Assembly: GCA_004293675.1 (NCBI GenBank)
Contig: READ01000040.1
Span: 19,892-83,891, forward strand
Direction: 5' to 3'
Source: Betaproteobacteria bacterium
GTDB taxonomy: Bacteria; Pseudomonadota; Gammaproteobacteria; Burkholderiales; Casimicrobiaceae
Length of the DNA stretch: 64,000 nucleotides
Shown here: positions 7,642 to 16,389 of the stretch, in pieces
Layout of the letters: each line of letters starts with the position of its first letter
Numbering within the stretch: the stretch's first letter is position 1
The notes under the pieces: model-generated
Databases searched by the model: none
What the model was told of the DNA's origin: nothing
The model's input: the letters and a program-made list of their open reading frames with translations, nothing else
Translations under genes and position numbers: made by a program

Positions 7642-9306
7642 GTGGGCGATATGGACGACTACCAACACCACCTGCAACATTGGCGCTGGCAGGTTCCTGA
7701 TTTTTTCAACGTCGGCACCGCATGTTTGCGCGCAGCTGACTCCCCGAGCAGCGCAGCGCGCACAGCAATCCTTTGGGAAGACGAGAGCGGTGCCCGGGCG
7801 GCAATCACCTACGGGGAGCTTCGAGCCAGTGCGAACCGCTTCGCCAACGCCTTGCGCGCACTCGGCGTCAATCGCGGCGACCGAGTAGCGATTTGTCTGC
7901 CCCAGCGCATCGAAACCGCCGTTGCGCATTTGGCCATCTACCGGCTCGGTGCCGTCGCCGTTCCGCTGACCGTGCTCTTCGGGGCCGATGCCGTTGAATA
8001 CCGACTGAGCAATGCCGATTGCAAAATTGCTGTTTGTGACGATGCATCGTTGGCCAACGTGCTCTCTGTAAGATCAAAACTGCCCAAGCTTGCGCAGGTC
8101 ATTGCTTGCGCTGGTGCCAGCGATACGAGTGCGCTCGATTGGAGCGCTTTAGTCGCTGGTGCCAGCGAGCAGTTTGAGCCCATTCAAACCCACTCCAACG
8201 ATCCTGCGCTCATCATCTACACCAGCGGGACCACGGGGCCGCCGAAGGGTGCGCTACTGCCGCACCGTGCGATGCTGGGCAACTGGTCAGGATTTTTGTA
8301 CTCACACAACCTGCTGCCCGAAACGCTACCGAAAAGCGGTGCGCCATTTGTGTTTTGGTCGCCCGCTGATTGGGCGTGGACCGGCGGTTTATGGGACGCT
8401 CTGTTACCGACGTTGTTTGGCGGTGGCACGATTGTGGGTTACCGTGGCCGATTCGATCCGCATCGCGCCTTTGCGCTCATGGAAAAGTATCAAGTGGTGA
8501 GCACCTTTTTGTTTCCCACTGCGCTCAAAATGATGATGAAAGCGATCCCCGCACCGCGTGAGCAATTCAAGCTCACTCTGCAATCGATCATGAGCGCAGG
8601 TGAGAGCGTGGGACAAACGGTGTTTGACTGGACAGAGCAAGCGCTCGGCGTGAAGCTCAACGAAATGTTTGGACAAACCGAGCTCAACTACGTTGTGGGC
8701 AATTGCAGCGGGCTGTGGCCTGCTAAACCCGGCAGCATGGGCCGCGGCTATCCGGGGCACCAAGTCACTATCATCGACGACGAAGGCAACCCGCTTGCCG
8801 CCGGCCAAACCGGCGATGTCGCAGTCAATCGATACGATGTTCACGGCGAGCTTGATCCGGTGTTTTTCTTGGGTTATTTGAACAACGAGGCAGGCACCCA
8901 AGCCAAGTATTCCGGCGATTGGTGCCGCACTGGCGATATGGCGCGTCTCGATGCCGAGGGCTATCTCTGGTACGAGGGTCGCAGCGACGACGTGATCAAA
9001 AGCGCGGGCTACCGAATCGGCCCTGCCGAGGTCGAAAGCTGCCTGATTCAACACCCTGCTGTGGCGATGGCGGCCGTCATTGGCAAACCGGATTCTGAAC
9101 GCGGCGCGATCGTTAAAGCCTTCATAGTGCTTGCTGCCGGACACGTCGCGTCAGATGAGCTCCGCGATGCACTAGCGCAACACGTCCGTGGCAAACTAGC
9201 GCCCTACGAATATCCAAAAGAAATTGAATTCGTCAACGATTTGCCAATGACCACGACGGGAAAGCTACAACGAAAAGTGTTGCGGGAGCGCGAGTCGGCA
9301 AAGTAG
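7642..9306 (+). CDS. Acyl-CoA synthetase (AMP-forming, ANL superfamily)
   Basis: 554 residues from GTG at 7642; an in-frame ATG at 7651 is an equally good start. The AMP-binding P-loop is YTSGTTGPPKGALLP, the adenine motif is MFGQTELNYVV, the ribose-binding aspartate lies in YSGDWCRTGDMARLD, and the catalytic lysine lies in the C-terminal MTTTGKLQRKVLRE. The hinge GRSDDVIKSAGYRIGPAEVE resembles medium-chain acyl-CoA synthetases (ACSM group) more than acetyl-CoA synthetase. It should adenylate a medium-chain or aromatic carboxylic acid and transfer it to CoA in the cytoplasm. No beta-oxidation partners are adjacent; an acyl-CoA dehydrogenase lies 45 kb away. Confidence 0.9.
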   Translation: MGDMDDYQHHLQHWRWQVPDFFNVGTACLRAADSPSSAARTAILWEDESGARAAITYGELRASANRFANALRALGVNRGDRVAICLPQRIETAVAHLAIYRLGAVAVPLTVLFGADAVEYRLSNADCKIAVCDDASLANVLSVRSKLPKLAQVIACAGASDTSALDWSALVAGASEQFEPIQTHSNDPALIIYTSGTTGPPKGALLPHRAMLGNWSGFLYSHNLLPETLPKSGAPFVFWSPADWAWTGGLWDALLPTLFGGGTIVGYRGRFDPHRAFALMEKYQVVSTFLFPTALKMMMKAIPAPREQFKLTLQSIMSAGESVGQTVFDWTEQALGVKLNEMFGQTELNYVVGNCSGLWPAKPGSMGRGYPGHQVTIIDDEGNPLAAGQTGDVAVNRYDVHGELDPVFFLGYLNNEAGTQAKYSGDWCRTGDMARLDAEGYLWYEGRSDDVIKSAGYRIGPAEVESCLIQHPAVAMAAVIGKPDSERGAIVKAFIVLAAGHVASDELRDALAQHVRGKLAPYEYPKEIEFVNDLPMTTTGKLQRKVLRERESAK

Positions 9307-9314
9307 CGACCGCT

Positions 9315-10166
9315 CTAAGCCGCACGAAGCATCAGCACGCCCGAAATAAACACCGCACAGCCAAACCACTGCCATCGCTGCAAGCGTTCGCGAAACCAAA
9401 CGGTGCCGATCAGCAGCGCAAACAGCATGCTTGAATCTCGAAGTGCGGCGCCCACGACTGCGGGTAGCTGTGTGAAGACCCAGAGAATCAGCAAGTATGA
9501 AAGCGTTGAGATCACTGCACTGCCTATCCCGATCCGCCACGTGCGCTGCATCGCTAAAAACACGCTACGCCGCTGCTGCACGGTAAACAGTAAACAACCG
9601 ACTACCGCGTTGAGTGCGGTTTGCGCCACGCCGTATTGAAGCGCTCCGGCAGCGCGAGCGCCGTTGGCGTCGGAGAACACCGAAAATGCCATGCAAAGCC
9701 CGGACGCGATGGCAAAGCCACTGGCGTTCCGAGTCTCGTTTGAGCGCAGCGCTCCGCGAGTTGCCGCCAAAAAGACACCCACCGAAATCGCGGCTACACC
9801 TGCCACGCCCCAGGGTGAAAATGCAGCACCGCCAACGAACACCGTGAGCGGCATCAGCACCCACGGCGCTGTTGCGCGGCTGATGCCATAGGTGACTGCG
9901 TAATCACCGCGCTTGTAGCCCGCCGCCAAGAGCAGTATTGCAGCAGCGTTAGCCGTTGAACCAATCAGCATCCAATGCCAGACGCTCGCATCGGGCCAAC
10001 CGAGGATGACACAGGCGACGGCCGCACCCAACCCCGCAAACGCGAGCTGAGCCACCATCGCCCCGCTGGGATCGCTCGAGCGCTGTGCAATGGCATTCCA
10101 CACCGCATGGAGGAAACCACTGACGATGGCTACCGCAAAAGCGATGAGCTCTAACGACACGAGCAC
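9315..10166 (-). CDS. EamA/DMT-family inner-membrane transporter
   Basis: 283 residues with about ten hydrophobic helices and the two internally repeated EamA halves. The first opens AVSGFLHAVWNAIAQ, a typical DMT start with the N-terminal helix carrying HAxWN; the second half ends VWFRERLQRWQWFGCAVFISG, the usual ERL...QWxG signature. Members export small metabolites such as amino acids, purines or drugs. Its 3' end is only 8 bp from the convergent acyl-CoA synthetase stop. The start is GTG at 10166; GTG at 10160 is an alternative. The substrate is unknown. Confidence 0.85.
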   Translation of the reverse strand: MLVSLELIAFAVAIVSGFLHAVWNAIAQRSSDPSGAMVAQLAFAGLGAAVACVILGWPDASVWHWMLIGSTANAAAILLLAAGYKRGDYAVTYGISRATAPWVLMPLTVFVGGAAFSPWGVAGVAAISVGVFLAATRGALRSNETRNASGFAIASGLCMAFSVFSDANGARAAGALQYGVAQTALNAVVGCLLFTVQQRRSVFLAMQRTWRIGIGSAVISTLSYLLILWVFTQLPAVVGAALRDSSMLFALLIGTVWFRERLQRWQWFGCAVFISGVLMLRAA

Positions 10167-10242
10167 GCGCTCGTCTTAGCGGTGATAGTTGGCGCATGGA
10201 CGTTCATCACCGAAGTATGTGGCAACGACTTAAAAAGCCAGA

Positions 10243-11340
10243 TTAAAGCGCTGATACTGCCTCCACCGAAGCCCCACCCGCTACCCACTCCGCAAACTCA
10301 TCCCGTAAGCGCTCGCTCTCGGCCACAGCTTTTGTCCACGCCGCAACGCGTCCGGTGAAGTTGCTCCCGTAGGTGGTGAAATCGGATCGATCTGGGATCT
10401 TTCCGTTGGGCAGTGTTTTGATCCATTCAGCCGATGGCGCGAGCACGATCACGTCATCTAGAAACGGCGTGGAGCCGTGTCGCCATTTGAGCGATTTGTC
10501 GAGCCAACCGGGTACAACGGCGCGTTGGAAATGGGGGTACAGAACGACGCCGTCGCCCGCACCGTCAATGCCGCCGCAAGCGGCCCGGTAATCTAGATGC
10601 AGGTGGTAATCCGTGATGCCGCCATCCCAATACGCGCCGCGCGGTGCGCCGGGAACGTCGTGCACGGCTTTGAGGACAAACGGGATCGAGCAGGATGCTT
10701 GCACTGCTTGCGAGAAGTTGGCGTTCGACAGCGCGTAGCGCCGAGTGCGGTAATCGTTAGCCGCGAAGGGCAACGGCGCAGCTTGTGCGGAAAACACCGC
10801 GCGTTCGATCCACGCGCCCATCGCTTTTCGTGACACTACATTGGTCATGTATGCACCAAAGTAACCGAGCGACGCTCGAGTCGCCGTATCGCGATGAAGT
10901 AAGTGGCGACCGCGTGAAGTGACTACATGCAAACGATAGCGCGGGTGCTGCAGGATCGTTTCAACGTGCTCGCTAAAGGTCGCGTCGATACCGATACCGA
11001 AGCGCTCGCTGATGTGCTCGGGGCTGGGACGCTTCTTGCCGGGGGGCACGTCGTATTGCTGATGAATGTAGTCGTGCTGCAATTTTTCCAGCGCGGTAAC
11101 CGGCTCGGGCAAGCACGCCGCGGCCATGCGCCAAGCGCCGATCGATGCGCCGACCAAATCGACGGGCTGCGATGATTGCGGCAACCATTCGCCAAAGATG
11201 AATCGGTCGAGCGGCAGCAGTGTTAGGCCTTTCGGACCGCCCGCAGCGCCAGGAATCACGCGCACATCAGCGGGTGTAAGTCCCTGCTGACGGATGCGTG
11301 CGATCGCTCTGCGACCGGCGTAGATTTCCAGCGCTTTCAC
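10243..11340 (-). CDS. Patatin-like phospholipase
   Basis: 365 residues with a GTG start at 11340. It has the patatin Ser-Asp dyad: an oxyanion-type glycine-rich loop GAAGGPKG near residue 31, the nucleophile elbow GASIGAW with Ser66, and the DGG motif YWDGGITDYH with Asp239. No signal peptide is visible, so it is probably cytoplasmic or membrane-peripheral and hydrolyses phospholipid or lysophospholipid acyl esters. It is upstream of and co-directional with the DMT transporter. The gap to the divergent polymerase gene holds two different repeat elements that may affect its promoter region. Confidence 0.85.
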   Translation of the reverse strand: MKALEIYAGRRAIARIRQQGLTPADVRVIPGAAGGPKGLTLLPLDRFIFGEWLPQSSQPVDLVGASIGAWRMAAACLPEPVTALEKLQHDYIHQQYDVPPGKKRPSPEHISERFGIGIDATFSEHVETILQHPRYRLHVVTSRGRHLLHRDTATRASLGYFGAYMTNVVSRKAMGAWIERAVFSAQAAPLPFAANDYRTRRYALSNANFSQAVQASCSIPFVLKAVHDVPGAPRGAYWDGGITDYHLHLDYRAACGGIDGAGDGVVLYPHFQRAVVPGWLDKSLKWRHGSTPFLDDVIVLAPSAEWIKTLPNGKIPDRSDFTTYGSNFTGRVAAWTKAVAESERLRDEFAEWVAGGASVEAVSAL

Positions 11341-11391
11341 GATGAGAAGCTTACGATTGACTTAATCAATCTATAGGCTTTATGGCTAAAC

Positions 11392-11475
11392 GCCAAGAAA
11401 AATAGCGTTTTCATCGAATTTCAACAGTTTTTCAAAAAACATATAAAAAGCATTGCATGCCTTTATTTGATTGGC
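11392..11475. repeat. 84-bp AT-rich twin-hairpin element, copy 1
   Basis: The right hairpin is GCC-TTTATTTGATT-GGC at 11459-11475. The left partner at 11392-11408 is degenerate (GCC-AAGAAAAATAG-CGT) but its complement keeps the TATTT core. From left GCC to right GGC is 84 bp, the spacing seen in five other copies in this window. It lies between divergent genes, just upstream of the patatin-like gene. Confidence 0.7.
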
Positions 11476-11542
11476 ATTAATTATATAAGTTGAATCAAAG
11501 TTGCTACAGCGTGATGTGCCTTAGATGTTCGGGTGTGGGCAT

Positions 11543-11677
11543 CGCTTTTTGGACGCAGATTTGCGCAGATTTCAGGGGATTGACGCAGGCTATTTTGCTA
11601 GTGTTTGACGGTAACCCACATTTGAAAATCTGCGTCAATCCGCCGGCTAATCCGCGCAAATCTGCGTCAAAAAAGAC
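11543..11677. repeat. Long imperfect inverted repeat built on GACGCAGATTTGCGC units
   Basis: The left arm (about 11546-11588) reads GGACGCAGATTTGCGCAGAT and then GGGATTGACGCAG. The right arm (about 11630-11674) is its imperfect complement, ending GCGCAAATCTGCGTC. The arms are about 43-45 bp with a loop of about 40 bp, so the transcript could form a long stem. It resembles dispersed palindromic repeats in many proteobacteria and has no coding potential. Nothing else is seen between it and the polymerase start at 11809. Confidence 0.75.
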
Positions 11678-11808
11678 GAGCTCGCGAATTTCGGACGCTG
11701 TTGCCGGTCTCCTTGAATTTCACGGCACAAAGTCTAACGCGTCGAGAAACTGCGTTTATGTACAGCCTAAAGCGGACAAACTGCGTGTCCCTGCGCTACG
11801 ATTAGCGC

Positions 11809-13038
11809 ATGCTTCGCGCCCTCTACGTCGATTTCAACAGCTACTTTGCCTCCGTCGAGCAACAGCTGCGCCCCGAGCTGCGTGGTAAACCGGTGGCGGT
11901 GGTGCCGATGATTGCCGACACGACCTGCGCAATTGCAGCGAGCATCGAAGCCAAGCGCTTTGGTGTGAAAACGCTCACCAACGTGGCCGACGCGCGCCGT
12001 TTATGCCCCGAGATCATTTTTGTTGAATCGCGCCCCACGGTGTACGTGGAGTTTCATCAGCGCGCCAAAGTGATTGTGGAATCCTGTGCGCCGATTGCCA
12101 GCGTGAACTCGATTGATGAGATGTGGATCGCGCTCACCGGCCGCGATCAACCGCGCGCCGCAGCCGAAAAAATGGCGCTCGAAATCAAGTATCGATTGGG
12201 CAAACAGCTCGGGGAATGCATCACCTGCTCGATTGGCGTTGCGCCCAATTCATTCCTAGCCAAAACCGCGAGCGATATGAAAAAGCCCGATGGTTTGGTG
12301 GTCATTGAGCTTGCCGATTTGCCGCATGCCCTGATGGGTTTGAAGCTCAACGCCTTCGTTGGTATTGGCAAGAAAATGCTGCAACGGCTCAATGATCACG
12401 GCATCAACAGTACGCCGGAGTTGCTCGGCGCCAGCGTCGAAAAACTGCGAGAAACCTGGGGTGGGATTGAGGGCGAACGGTTCTGGCAAAAGATTCGTGG
12501 CGAAGACGTTGCGCAGCGCGAAACGCAAACCGGCTCAATCAGTCATTCGCACGTGCTGGCTCCCGACGTACGAAACCACGACAAAGCGCAAGCTATCTTG
12601 TCGCGACTCACCCAGAAGGCCGCGATGCGGCTGCGCGACGGCGCCTTTGTGACCACCAGCATCGCGATCGCCATCAAACTGCGTGGTGGTGAGCGCCACA
12701 AGGCGAGCCTTCGAATCGATGCAACCGACCGGACGGCAACGATTTTGAGTAGCGTGCAATCGCTCTACGAATCGCTGCTGTTGGATCGTAGCGTGCGCAA
12801 TGGCTCGCCGATGCAAGTGGGCATGGTGTTGGGTGGTTTAACGCCCAAAGTCGGGCAATCGTTATCGCTCTTCGACACAGCGCCCAATACTGAAAAGCTA
12901 GATCGCGTGGTCGATGAACTGAACCTCAAATACGGTAACAACACGCTGTTTTGGGGCGGCGCCTTTGGCTCGAGAAAATCGGGCCGCATGGCCATCGCGT
13001 TTAATCACATTCCGGATTTAAAAACCGAATCGGATTGA
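11809..13038 (+). CDS. dinB: Y-family translesion DNA polymerase, DinB (Pol IV)-like
   Basis: 409 residues. The catalytic carboxylates fall at the same positions as in E. coli Pol IV: Asp8 (LYVDFNSYF), Asp103 and Glu104 (SVNSIDEMW), with Phe13 as steric gate. Finger-domain AASIEAKRFGVKT and thumb HhH GIGKKMLQRLNDHGI are present, and a little-finger domain extends to about residue 390. SIDEMW replaces the common SxDEAYLD, so it belongs to a divergent branch of DinB-like polymerases. Such enzymes bypass lesions or extend misaligned ends in the cytoplasm. No LexA box was recognised upstream; the immediate 5' region is occupied by repeats. Confidence 0.88.
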   Translation: MLRALYVDFNSYFASVEQQLRPELRGKPVAVVPMIADTTCAIAASIEAKRFGVKTLTNVADARRLCPEIIFVESRPTVYVEFHQRAKVIVESCAPIASVNSIDEMWIALTGRDQPRAAAEKMALEIKYRLGKQLGECITCSIGVAPNSFLAKTASDMKKPDGLVVIELADLPHALMGLKLNAFVGIGKKMLQRLNDHGINSTPELLGASVEKLRETWGGIEGERFWQKIRGEDVAQRETQTGSISHSHVLAPDVRNHDKAQAILSRLTQKAAMRLRDGAFVTTSIAIAIKLRGGERHKASLRIDATDRTATILSSVQSLYESLLLDRSVRNGSPMQVGMVLGGLTPKVGQSLSLFDTAPNTEKLDRVVDELNLKYGNNTLFWGGAFGSRKSGRMAIAFNHIPDLKTESD

Positions 13039-13045
13039 GCGGACA

Positions 13046-13708
13046 CTACGCGCGCTTCGGCTTCTTCTTTTCAGTGGCGCGAATCAGCGCAATGATGTCA
13101 GCGCCAACGAATTTTTCGACAAATTCGCGATGTAAGAGCAGCCACACTGCGAGCGCCGTAACGGGCGGCATCATGAGTGTCGAAAACTGATACAGATACG
13201 CAATCACCTCGAGCTGCCACTGCGCCCATTCGACCTGCGCGCGAACGGCCGGTCCAGAATTCAAGAGTACCTGCTTCATGCCCACAGCAAACACAGCCAG
13301 CATTTGAAATGGCAGCAGGCAGAGCCAGCCGTACCAAAGATTCTTCCAGCGATCTTTGTGCCACGCAGCCAAGGTGAGCGAGGCCATCAGCGCGTTGCCG
13401 TAGGTGTAAATACGAGCGTCGACCTCGGTGCTGACAATCGCATCGGGGCGAAACGCCTGGCCCGGTTGGGCACCGGGCGTTAAATTGGTGACAAATTCAA
13501 AGCCATGCAGGGTTTGCCCAACGCTTGTCACAAATTCGGGCACGCCCAGCAGCGCCATCCCCGATAAAAACCAGCGAATCGGCCAATGCAGTATGGGCAC
13601 CAGCGCGTACCACGCCAAAAACACGAACGGCACCCAAGCCAGAATCCGCCAAAAAAACCGCGAGATATTTTTCGGCGAATGAAATTCGTATTGCCACCAA
13701 GATGTCAT
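13046..13708 (-). CDS. Exosortase H-associated membrane protein
   Basis: 220 residues with about five hydrophobic segments and a lysine-rich C-terminus (ATEKKKPKRA). Its start overlaps the stop of xrtH by 4 bp (ATGA), so the two are translationally coupled. In betaproteobacteria the XrtH exosortase is commonly followed by a membrane partner with this layout (W/F-rich first helix, large periplasmic loop, three more helices). The loop between residues about 60 and 105 could contact substrates. Function is assigned by context and topology, not by catalytic motif. Confidence 0.7.
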   Translation of the reverse strand: MTSWWQYEFHSPKNISRFFWRILAWVPFVFLAWYALVPILHWPIRWFLSGMALLGVPEFVTSVGQTLHGFEFVTNLTPGAQPGQAFRPDAIVSTEVDARIYTYGNALMASLTLAAWHKDRWKNLWYGWLCLLPFQMLAVFAVGMKQVLLNSGPAVRAQVEWAQWQLEVIAYLYQFSTLMMPPVTALAVWLLLHREFVEKFVGADIIALIRATEKKKPKRA

Positions 13709-14271
13709 GCGGGTTGCGCCGAAGGTGAACCAGTTCCGCCGGGTGTGGACGGAGGCGCACCGGCGTCTCCGCCAGCGTCGTCCTCGAGCTTGCTCGATTT
13801 AATGACCCGGTTGAGCCAAATCAAAAACACCACGAGCACATCGATCATGATGAGCGCCTGCCAAATGTAGAGATGCGCCCAATCAAATGCTGTTTTGTTC
13901 CACTGCCCGATGTAGAACAGGCTGATGATTCGGATCACGTTGACGCCCTGCACAGCGAGGAATCCGACGCCCAAGCCCCACAGTTTTTGCTTGAATGTTG
14001 ACGGAAACGCCAACACACCCGCCAGCAGCACTAACGTCGCTTCAACGCCGTTGCAACCCGCCTCGATACTCACCGCAAAGCCATTGACTGTGTTTCTCAA
14101 AATTTTGCCGTTGGCCACCGCGCTTTCATCGAAAAACGCAACCAACTGCGCGCAGAAATGGGCCAGCCCCGTGGTCCACGGCGTCACGAAGTAATCTTGC
14201 CCCCAGGGCGTGAGCTGCAAGCCGAAGAAAACCCCCAGCAGCAGCAAAAACGTGAATAAGAATCGAACCAT
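13705..14271 (-). CDS. xrtH: Exosortase H (XrtH), IPTL-CTERM processing transpeptidase
   Basis: 188 residues, multi-pass membrane protein. The exosortase triad is visible: Cys in SIEAGCNGVEATL, Arg in VNVIRIISLFYIG, and His in FDWAHLYIWQ. XrtH is predicted to cleave proteins carrying a C-terminal IPTLxxWG-type sorting tripartite signal and pass them on for outer-surface attachment or glycan-dependent secretion. No IPTL-CTERM protein is encoded in this window, so substrates are elsewhere. The Ala/Pro/Gly-rich C-terminal tail is dispensable-looking. It is first in a two-gene operon with its membrane partner. Confidence 0.88.
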   Translation of the reverse strand: MVRFLFTFLLLLGVFFGLQLTPWGQDYFVTPWTTGLAHFCAQLVAFFDESAVANGKILRNTVNGFAVSIEAGCNGVEATLVLLAGVLAFPSTFKQKLWGLGVGFLAVQGVNVIRIISLFYIGQWNKTAFDWAHLYIWQALIMIDVLVVFLIWLNRVIKSSKLEDDAGGDAGAPPSTPGGTGSPSAQPA

Positions 14272-14406
14272 AATTGAGTCATTAGCGCTAGAGCGCGCCC
14301 ATTGCAGTGTATTTCAGGGTGAATCGTAGCGCAGATGGGGTGGTTTGCGCGCTTTGCTTGGGGTTTGCGCCATCGCTAATCCTCCGTGGCGACCTAAAAT
14401 CGATTC

Positions 14407-15408
14407 ATGCTGAAAAAAATCTCGTTTCGTGGTGTTGTGTCGTCGGCTGCGCTGGCGTCTTTCTGTGGCCTGTGTGCGCTGTCTTCGCTGCCGGCGTTAG
14501 CGCTGAAGCCCGGCGAACGGGTGATTGTGCTCAATTCCGGAGAGGGCACGGTGTCAGTGATTGACCGCGCCACCCGAAAGCTCGTCAACACGTTCAACGT
14601 GGGCAAAGAGCCGCATCACCTGATTTCGACGATCAAGGACGATGAGTTGGTGGTTGCCAACGCGGCGTCGAACGACTTAGTGTTCCTCGATCCGGTCAGC
14701 GGCGAGGTTAAACGCCGCCTGCCGCGCATCATCGATCCGTATCAGTTGGGCTACACGGCCGATGGCAAATGGTTTGTCTCGATCAGCTTGCGGCTTGATC
14801 GGGTAGACATTTATTCGATGCCTAACTACGAGCTCAAAGCGCGGATTGCTGTGGCCAAAACGCCAAGCCATGTCTCGTTCAGCGCAGACTCAAAAACCGC
14901 GTATGTCACGCTGCAAGATTCCAATGAAGTTGTGGCGCTCGATCTATCGACGCACAAAGAAATCTGGCGCGTCAAAACGGGGAAGACCCCGGCCGGTATT
15001 TGGACGTCGCCGCAAGGGCTCCTGTTTGTGGGCATCATGGGCCAAGACTTCGTTGAAGTGATCGATCCAGTTCGCCGCGAAACGGTTAAGAAAATCCGCA
15101 CCGGTCGGGGTGCACACAATATTTTTCCGATGGGCAACGGCCAACATGTGTTGGTGAGCAATCGCGTAGACGGCACGATCACCAAAGTCGATTACAAAAC
15201 CTACGCCGTTGACAAGCCGATCAAGGTGGGTAACGGCGTGGACTGCATGGAAGTCTCCGCCGACGGCAAAGAGGTCTGGGCGACGGTGCGTTGGGAAGCG
15301 CGCGTTGCCGTAATCGACCTGACAGGACAAAAGCCGATTGAATACATCCCAGTCGGTCGCTCGCCGCACGGCATTTACTTCAAGAGCCATGCGCGCCGTG
15401 ATCAGTAG
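14407..15408 (+). CDS. YncE-like periplasmic beta-propeller protein
   Basis: 333 residues. There is an N-terminal signal peptide (SSAALASFCGLCALSSLPAL, cleavage after ALA), then seven blade-like repeats of about 40 residues with recurrent GTVSVID, NEVVALDLST, DFVEVIDP and ARVAVIDLTG strands. This is the YVTN/YncE propeller pattern. Family members are secreted scaffold or DNA/cofactor-binding proteins with no common enzyme activity. Its 3' end overlaps the start of the polysaccharide deacetylase by 20 bp, which suggests coupling. The assignment is structural; the ligand is unknown. Confidence 0.8.
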   Translation: MLKKISFRGVVSSAALASFCGLCALSSLPALALKPGERVIVLNSGEGTVSVIDRATRKLVNTFNVGKEPHHLISTIKDDELVVANAASNDLVFLDPVSGEVKRRLPRIIDPYQLGYTADGKWFVSISLRLDRVDIYSMPNYELKARIAVAKTPSHVSFSADSKTAYVTLQDSNEVVALDLSTHKEIWRVKTGKTPAGIWTSPQGLLFVGIMGQDFVEVIDPVRRETVKKIRTGRGAHNIFPMGNGQHVLVSNRVDGTITKVDYKTYAVDKPIKVGNGVDCMEVSADGKEVWATVRWEARVAVIDLTGQKPIEYIPVGRSPHGIYFKSHARRDQ

Positions 15409-16156
15409 TCGCTGTTTCATTGCGCTGTTGGCGGCGTTTGCGCTCAGCGTGGGCGACAGTGTGGCCCAATCCTGCAAAGCCGGAACGCTTTACTTGACCT
15501 TTGATACTGGCCACATGGAGCCCGCCAACGACATCGCCGACATCTTGCAAAAGCATCAAGTCAAAGCGACGTTTTTCCTTGCTAACGAAAAAACCAAGGC
15601 GGGCGGTTTCTCACTCGATGATGCTCAAAAACCGTTCTGGCAGCGCCTAGCCAAAGAGGGCCACGCCTTTGGCTCCCACACCTGGGATCACCATTATTTT
15701 GTTCGTGATGTGGGCGCGGACCGAGTGAGCTACGTGCCTTGGCGAAAACCTGTCAGCAGCGGTCGTGAGCTAAACCGGGCGACGTTCTGTGAAGAGCTCA
15801 AAAAATCGGAGACACGTTTTCGCGAAATGACCGGCCGGGGGTTTGATCCGATCTGGCGCGCGCCCGGCGGCAAAACCACGCCACGCACGATTGAATTTGC
15901 GCAAAGCTGCGGATTCAAACATGTTGCCTGGGCTGATGCGGGATTTCTGGGCGATGAATTGTCCAGTGAGCAGCACCCGAACGCGGCGCTTCTGAGCGGC
16001 GCGCTGGCCAAGCTCAGAGACGGTGACATCATGATGGCGCATTTGGGTATTTGGTCGCGCAAAGATCCGTATTGGCCGATGCTCGATCCACTGATAGGCG
16101 GTCTTAAAGCCAAGGGTTTTTGCTTTGGATTGGTGACTGAGCGCGGAAAGCGCTGA
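15389..16156 (+). CDS. Exported polysaccharide deacetylase (NodB-homology)
   Basis: ATG at 15389 gives a 255-residue protein with a signal peptide (ISSRCFIALLAAFALSVGDS-VAQ), so this start is preferred over 15338. NodB motifs are LYLTFDTGHM (motif 1), FGSHTWDHHYF (His-x3-His metal ligands), WRAPGG (motif 3) and IMMAHLGIW (motif 5 His). Motif 1 has Thr where the metal-binding second Asp of TFDDG normally sits, so catalysis may be altered or use another ligand. It would act on peptidoglycan or an exported glycan in the periplasm. It overlaps the propeller gene. Confidence 0.85.
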   Translation: MRAVISSRCFIALLAAFALSVGDSVAQSCKAGTLYLTFDTGHMEPANDIADILQKHQVKATFFLANEKTKAGGFSLDDAQKPFWQRLAKEGHAFGSHTWDHHYFVRDVGADRVSYVPWRKPVSSGRELNRATFCEELKKSETRFREMTGRGFDPIWRAPGGKTTPRTIEFAQSCGFKHVAWADAGFLGDELSSEQHPNAALLSGALAKLRDGDIMMAHLGIWSRKDPYWPMLDPLIGGLKAKGFCFGLVTERGKR

Positions 16157-16235
16157 AACGCTACGGAATCGAGCGCGCGTCGCTTGTTCAGCTGCCGCTC
16201 GAAGCACTATTTCCGACTATTTGTGTGAACGCCAA

Positions 16236-16314
16236 GCCAAATAAGGCGTTAGCACAATAATTACGTATTATCAGTGCTACTTAAAAATGATTTAATAGCC
16301 TTATTTTATAAGGC
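16236..16314. repeat. AT-rich twin-hairpin element, copy 2 (short left loop)
   Basis: The left hairpin is GCC-AAATAA-GGC (16236-16247) and the right one is GCC-TTATTTTATAA-GGC (16298-16314). The total is 79 bp, and the missing 5 bp are exactly the shortening of the left loop. A further palindrome (AGCAC to GTGCT, about 16251-16278) lies inside. It stands between convergent genes and might act as a bidirectional terminator, but no T-tract follows. Confidence 0.75.
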
Positions 16315-16389
16315 TTACGCGCAATTTGTTGGGATGCAGGCAGACATTCGCCACCAAAACGCCACGTCTGGCGCTCAATCGGCAGCGTG

